Shown one piece after another: positions 8,372 to 11,745 of a stretch of 11,745 nt of DNA. Under the pieces are notes generated by a model that saw only the letters and a list, made by a program, of their open reading frames with translations, had not been told where the DNA came from and ran no database searches. This stretch comes from Larix sibirica. Lineage: Eukaryota > Streptophyta > Pinopsida > Pinales > Pinaceae. A program made the position numbers and the translations under genes. The DNA lies in contig NWUY0300074552.1 in assembly GCA_004151065.3 (NCBI GenBank), forward strand, positions 1-11,745, read 5' to 3'. The first letter of the stretch is position 1, and each line of letters starts with the position of its first letter.

Positions 8372-8843
8372 ATATCAGTGTATAAAACTATTATCACAAT
8401 AGTTGACACTTACAAGTATCACAATTCTACTAATTGGCACACCTGGTATAATAAAAAATCTGCAATTTTGCAAACTTCTCAAAACTGCTTGGATGCTATT
8501 GTAAATTGTGACACTTTATCTTCTTCTAAGTGTTTGACTTCCTATACCCTTTTGAGAATTGCTTTGCATTGCCAAAGTCAATGACCTCTATTTTTTAATT
8601 ATCATAGTGGTGATGATTTTGGGAATTCTTCTAGGCACCCCACATCCTTGAGGTTTGGCCTCTACATTTTCCACCTTTGGTAATGAATTTTGGACATATA
8701 TCAAACATTTAAAACTATTTACTCAAAACACACTATGCATATGTAAAATGGTCGACACTTACAACTACCAGAATTGTGATAAATGACACACATGATGGGA
8801 GTTTCCCTAATAATAAATTGACGTGCAAATTTTTAAAGCAAAA
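8372..8843. repeat. LRR-region tandem duplication, copy B
   Basis: Starts atatcagtgtataaaact like copy A, separated from it by about 21 bases (8351-8371). Related but much more divergent phrases, such as gcctttacattttccacctttgataaggc, recur near 7815, 8870 and 9000. They show that an older series of the same repeat preceded this recent duplication. Confidence 0.93.
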
Positions 8844-9202
8844 GACCAAAATGATTAAATCTATACCGAAGCTAGCCTTTACATTATCCACCTTTGATAA
8901 GGCATTCTTGCTACTATATCAACATTCCATAAACATTTCATTGATAATAAATTGTTATTTAAATCCTTGCAAACAAAAGACTAAAACACTGAAATTAGCC
9001 TTTGCATTTTCCACCATTGATAAGGTATCCTTGACATTATAGCAATCTTCATAACCATTGCCTCAAAACAATATATTTAAGTTCCATATATTTGACACTT
9101 ACAAATTACAAGTACCACAATCTTGTTAATTAACAACTTTGCCAAGAGTCACCGACAAGAAATTGTTGTGGAAAGGCCTACAAACAAAAACAAAAACCCA
9201 AA

Positions 9203-9302
9203 ATGCAAATTCATTTTCTTGGAAAACTTATAGATAGTACAGGACTTCAATGCAATTTGCATTTTCTTGGGAAACTTATAGATAGTACAGGACTTCAATG
9301 CA
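9203..9302. repeat. 48-bp tandem duplication, two copies
   Basis: cattttcttgg starts at 9212 and 9260, a period of 48 bp. The copies are nearly identical, with one small indel and one or two substitutions. On the minus strand each reads ALKSCTIYKF, so the duplication adds 16 codons in frame to the presumed exonuclease C-terminus. Confidence 0.9.
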
Positions 9303-9322
9303 GTAGATTAGCCCTAAATTTA

Positions 9323-9406
9323 GGGCGAACACTATTCAGTCCAACAATCAACAGGCCCATTACAGCTGCATTCAGTAACTTGCAACAAGTTGAATAGTGT
9401 TTGCCC
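9323..9406. mobile_element. 84-bp MITE with 16-bp TIRs and 8-bp target duplication
   Basis: Terminal inverted repeats gggcgaacactattca (9323-9338) and tgaatagtgtttgccc (9391-9406) match at 15 of 16 positions. Both ends are flanked by taaattta (9315-9322 and 9407-9414), an 8-bp direct repeat of the size made by hAT transposases. Because taaattta is itself palindromic, it could instead be part of longer 24-bp TIRs. It splits the exonuclease pseudogene and has no coding capacity. Confidence 0.75.
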
Positions 9407-9890
9407 TAAATTTACTAGTGTTCCGACTTTGTGCCAAATCACCATACTCTGTTGGCTTTGAAAGACTCAAGCCCAAAACCTTTATAGCCAAACACTTGAA
9501 CCCGACCTTTTAAGTTTTTCGTCTCTCAAGCCTTTAGACTGCCAAGGCACAAAGCTCGAGATGACCTCCGCATTCCAAACCATGGTCATTCCTATGCTTA
9601 GCCATGTCACACTCAATACGCACACCGACTAATATAACTCTCGGATCCTTCAAAACCCTAACCAGGGCTTCTGTAATCAAATAAACATCTGAAGAATCAG
9701 ACAGCCATTGTTAGTACAAAGCTGGAGCAAGGCAGCCTTGTTGCCCGATCCTTTTCGGAAATTCGGCCGCCATTCGAGATCAAAATTGGAGCCAAAGCAG
9801 CAGACGTTAAGCAGAAACTTAAATCTGTCGACTTTTTATGGGGGCTAACCGTCGCGGTGCGAGTTTAATTCCTATTATCCAACTATTTAT

Positions 9891-10310
9891 TTACATTGCA
9901 TTCACAGTGGCTTGCATTCCGACCTTGTTTCGGGGTTTAGGAATTTATTTTCGGTTTGATGGGCTCTTCTGTCTCGGTAAAATTCAAAATTCGTTATTGG
10001 GCCAACAATTAGAAAGATTTAGTTTTAAGATGACAAATGCAAATTATAGAAGAAATTAAACCGCATTCACACGATCGTTGGAAGTGAAATTCATGTTTAG
10101 CTTGATTGTTGGTAGATAAAATATCTTGAAATTCAAGTTTTGTCTGGGGTTTTTACACAAGTAGTCCACCTGCTCAGTATGTTCAATGAGTTTTGAACCT
10201 TTTCCAATCCAGTAACAGCATTCATTTTACGCTACTTGAATTAGGCAGTCTTTGCACACACCAATATTGTACAGTAAATATTACTGACGAGACTAAATTA
10301 GAGGAAGGAA
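9891..10310. other. No recognisable feature
   Basis: Contains the upstream flank of the exonuclease relic. A hydrophobic plus-strand frame (9838-10059) has a possible membrane segment, but no family match, and its start overlaps the antisense exonuclease. Confidence 0.4.
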
Positions 10311-10385
10311 AAGTGGTCGAGATGGTTGAATGGCAAGTTGGAGCACTTGTCATAATAGTTACCCTGTTCAAAACCCGATGAGAGT
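10311..10385 (+). mobile_element. tRNA-like stretch, candidate SINE head
   Basis: tggcaagttggagc (10331-10344) resembles a pol III A box one base short, and gttcaaaaccc (10366-10376) resembles a B box. Their spacing of about 33 bases is normal for tRNA-derived promoters. The T-stem and acceptor stem do not pair, so it is not a functional tRNA. A tRNA-derived SINE is possible, but I found no 3' tail or target duplication. Confidence 0.3.
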
Positions 10386-11119
10386 GCTTCCTGTGATATT
10401 GTGGTTGACCAGGTCTTTCCCGGGTGTGAATTCATGTTAATGCAATCAGCGCTGGTTTAGTGAATTTTGACCTAGCTCAGAGTATAATAGGGCGACATCA
10501 TACCAGTTACCAACTCTACAATAAGGCAGACATTCAATACACCACATTAATACTCTATACTATAAGTTGGGCCATTTTTCATGATTCATCTGAGATACAT
10601 ACCAGAACTAAATATGCCATATAATTTTATGGACTTCACCCTGATGCCTATGTTTCACAGATGTTGGATTTTGCCTGAAGAATATTTAATAACCATGCAA
10701 ATATGATAAAATTAAGGTGTAACCAAACAGAGTGTAGATCACTTGCCAAGAACATACATAAACAATCAATTGATACTCAGTCAAGAGAACGTCAACCACT
10801 TTCTATGCAAAAGATTGCAATGATGAGATAACTAATACAGATTACAGTTAGAGCATATGGCACCAATGAGCTTTTATCCTACTGAACCTTATCTGGTCAA
10901 GATATAGCATAGGATGTTGTGTGTATATCATGTCTAAAAAATAGTGTTGATAGATGCTTTCAAAAGGATCACACCAGTATCTAAAAAAGTTACTATGAAA
11001 GCCATTCTGCAGGTGGATTCTGGGATGCAACCAAAGCAGACATTTTATAACTACGAGAAGAAAGAAAATAAAATTCATCAGTGTAAAGCTTTTATCTAGT
11101 GGGTTGGAACAAAGAAAAT
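10386..11119. other. No confident feature
   Basis: AT-rich sequence. A minus-strand open frame, 10848-11171, begins within the probable PPR fragment but shows no PPR pattern below about 11120. The stretch could be the body of a SINE, intron-like sequence or decayed intergenic DNA. Confidence 0.35.
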
Positions 11120-11330
11120 TTAAGTTCACATGAGGCATTTTGGCGTCAGTTTCTTGAATATGTTCATCCAAGCGTTCATAAGTGAAGACATTGAAACCAA
11201 GGAATTCTGGAAAAACAGCACTTTGCTAAGGTCATGTCCAGAGGCTTGAAGTAGGCATTTATCAGTGTCACATAATCATTGTCAGAATCTAATTGGAGAG
11301 ATTACCAAACGTCATTGACATGGTTTGCAT
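11120..11330 (-). pseudogene. Probable PPR-protein fragment
   Basis: PPR proteins bind organellar RNA through ~35-residue helical repeats. The minus strand reads LQLDSDNDYVTLINAYFKPL then DMTLAKCCFSRIP (around 11206-11300). After a one-base frame change it reads FNVFTYERLDEHIQETDAKM then PHVNL (around 11122-11196). The xxLINAYxKxxDMxxAxxxFxRIP pattern, followed by NVFTY and KMPHVNL, fits PLS-type repeats. A stop precedes the first motif and the frame is shifted, so it is broken. Only one to two repeats are recognisable, so this is a moderate call. Confidence 0.5.
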
Positions 11331-11335
11331 GACTG

Positions 11336-11617
11336 ATGAGCCTATTATTGACTAAACCCACTTCAAATTACCATTATCTTGATGTATCAGTAGCACAATC
11401 ACTAGGTATGCTGGCTTTTGAGATAAACCCTTTACACAGTACCATGTTCACATTAGTCAACCAATTTAAAGATGTAGCACTCGTTGTTTCTTTAATATTT
11501 GGAAACAATCTGACTCCTGGTTTTGGAGTGTCAGATTTCAGAATGTTTATTGTTGTATCTGGCCATGAGGGTATTATTGTCCCCCATCAAACTATTGGAG
11601 TTTATTTGACTCTATAA
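11336..11617 (+). other. Unassigned open frame, 93 codons
   Basis: The plus-strand frame is open for 93 codons and rather hydrophobic. The opposite strand is also open in codon register over roughly 11395-11580 and leads in the same frame into the PPR-like segment. I recognise neither translation. It may be part of the same decayed minus-strand gene, with the plus frame its shadow. Confidence 0.2.
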
Positions 11618-11721
11618 ACTTACCACCATTGATATAATTAATATGCAAAATACAGATTTATAGCAAGGTTCAATCTTTAATACCAAAAAGGTATACGGTG
11701 CATAACCCATAGGATATGTTA

Positions 11722-11745
11722 CCAACTATTTTGTACCATAGTTGG
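11722..11745. repeat. Inverted repeat at the window edge
   Basis: ccaactat (11722-11729) and atagttgg (11738-11745) are perfect 8-bp arms around an 8-base loop. It may continue past the edge. Function unknown. Confidence 0.5.

Larger units (their letters stand above)
6500..9060 (-). pseudogene. Leucine-rich-repeat region, probably of a TIR-NBS-LRR resistance gene, decayed
   Basis: Plant NBS-LRR proteins are intracellular immune receptors; the LRR part takes part in effector recognition. The minus strand carries many degenerate LRR modules spread over all three frames. From N- to C-terminal: LPSCVSFITILVVVS (around 8752-8805); NLKDVGCLEEFPKIITTM (in both duplicate copies, around 8600-8655 and 8105-8165); HPSSFEKFAKLHIFHYTRC (around 8430-8495 and 7937-8005); HLSNLPDSFEYLKSLLVQ (around 7449-7505); GCETLKYLLSDFQCLQTLEM then NCKSSSRLP (7132-7231); and CKLPSLEVLK with RGFDSLVALRDLNMFGS (around 6560-6680). 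The LPxSF / LxxLxxLxLxxC pattern is that of TNL-type LRRs. Stops occur every 10-50 codons. No TIR domain, P-loop or other NB-ARC motif was found; the sequence past 9100 belongs to another gene, so the N-terminal half is absent. Plus-strand open frames in this span are shadows. Confidence 0.78.
9200..9890 (-). pseudogene. WRN/RNase D-like 3'-5' exonuclease, decayed
   Basis: This family has a DnaQ-like (DEDD) 3'-5' exonuclease fold related to the Werner helicase exonuclease; in plants many members are short single-domain proteins. Minus strand, N to C: VDRF (around 9830), then NFDLEWRPNFRKGSGNKAAL (ending at 9784; Exo I motif with D-x-E, 9758-9784), LLQLCTNNGCLILQM, a frameshift near 9680, EALVRVLKDPRVILVGVRIE then CDMAKHRNDHGLECGG (around 9550-9665; Exo II Asp present), LELCALAV followed by TAA, a second stop, and FKCLAIKVLGLSLSKPTEYG (around 9440-9503). 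After an 84-bp MITE, the frame ALKSCTIYKF at 9212-9300 resembles the closing helix, but the Exo III Tyr/Asp are not visible. One frameshift and at least two stops make it a pseudogene. GC is higher than in the surroundings. The plus-strand frame 9838-10059 overlaps its upstream end and is probably not a gene. Confidence 0.82.

Noticed and set aside
7897-8584. Two near-identical plus-strand open frames (7897-8091, 8330-8584) as a duplicated gene
   Set aside because: They are antisense shadows of LRR modules, duplicated only because the underlying DNA is.
9838-10059. Hydrophobic 73-codon plus-strand frame as a membrane protein
   Set aside because: No family resemblance, overlaps the upstream end of the antisense exonuclease relic, and is short enough to be chance.
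10311-10402. Functional tRNA-Ser or tRNA-Leu gene
   Set aside because: T-stem and acceptor stem do not pair, and the box sequences are imperfect.

Overview
This window looks like nuclear DNA of a land plant, most likely a gymnosperm or another plant with a very large genome. That is an inference. It rests on the AT-rich, gene-poor texture, nested and decayed Ty1/copia retrotransposons, and relics of plant-expanded families (mTERF, NBS-LRR type leucine-rich repeats, PPR, WRN-like 3'-5' exonuclease). I find no intact gene I can support. Nearly all recognisable coding sequence is broken by stops and frameshifts, and most of the longer open frames are antisense shadows of these relics.

Layout. 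1-1851: the 5' end of a minus-strand Ty1/copia element. Reading leftward it has a ~214 bp LTR (1638-1851), a tRNA-iMet primer-binding site (1622-1634), a ~1.2 kb leader with a 26-bp minisatellite, and a shortened gag-protease running off the left edge. It sits inside an older plus-strand copia pol relic, whose integrase part is 1852-2590. 3025-3995: a nearly full-length decayed mTERF copy, minus strand. 4010-5130: a decayed hAT-type (BED finger plus DUF659) transposase, minus strand, abutting the mTERF relic and split by a ~135 bp insertion. 5318-5986: an array of short hairpins inside a possible foldback element. 6500-9060: a long decayed leucine-rich-repeat region, minus strand, probably from a TIR-NBS-LRR resistance gene, containing a ~0.5 kb tandem duplication at about 97% identity. 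9200-9890: a WRN/RNase D-like 3'-5' exonuclease pseudogene, minus strand, apparently interrupted by an 84-bp MITE with an 8-bp target duplication. 10311-10385: a tRNA-like, possibly SINE-derived stretch. 11120-11330: a probable PPR fragment, minus strand, beside an unassigned open frame.

These pieces do not form a working pathway. The window reads as a pseudogene and transposon graveyard. The most informative points are the nested copia insertion, the mTERF relic with an in-frame 51-bp duplication, the hAT/mTERF junction, the hairpin array, the recent LRR duplication and the MITE with its target duplication. Coordinates of decayed features are approximate (tens of bases) because they come from reading translated frames by eye.
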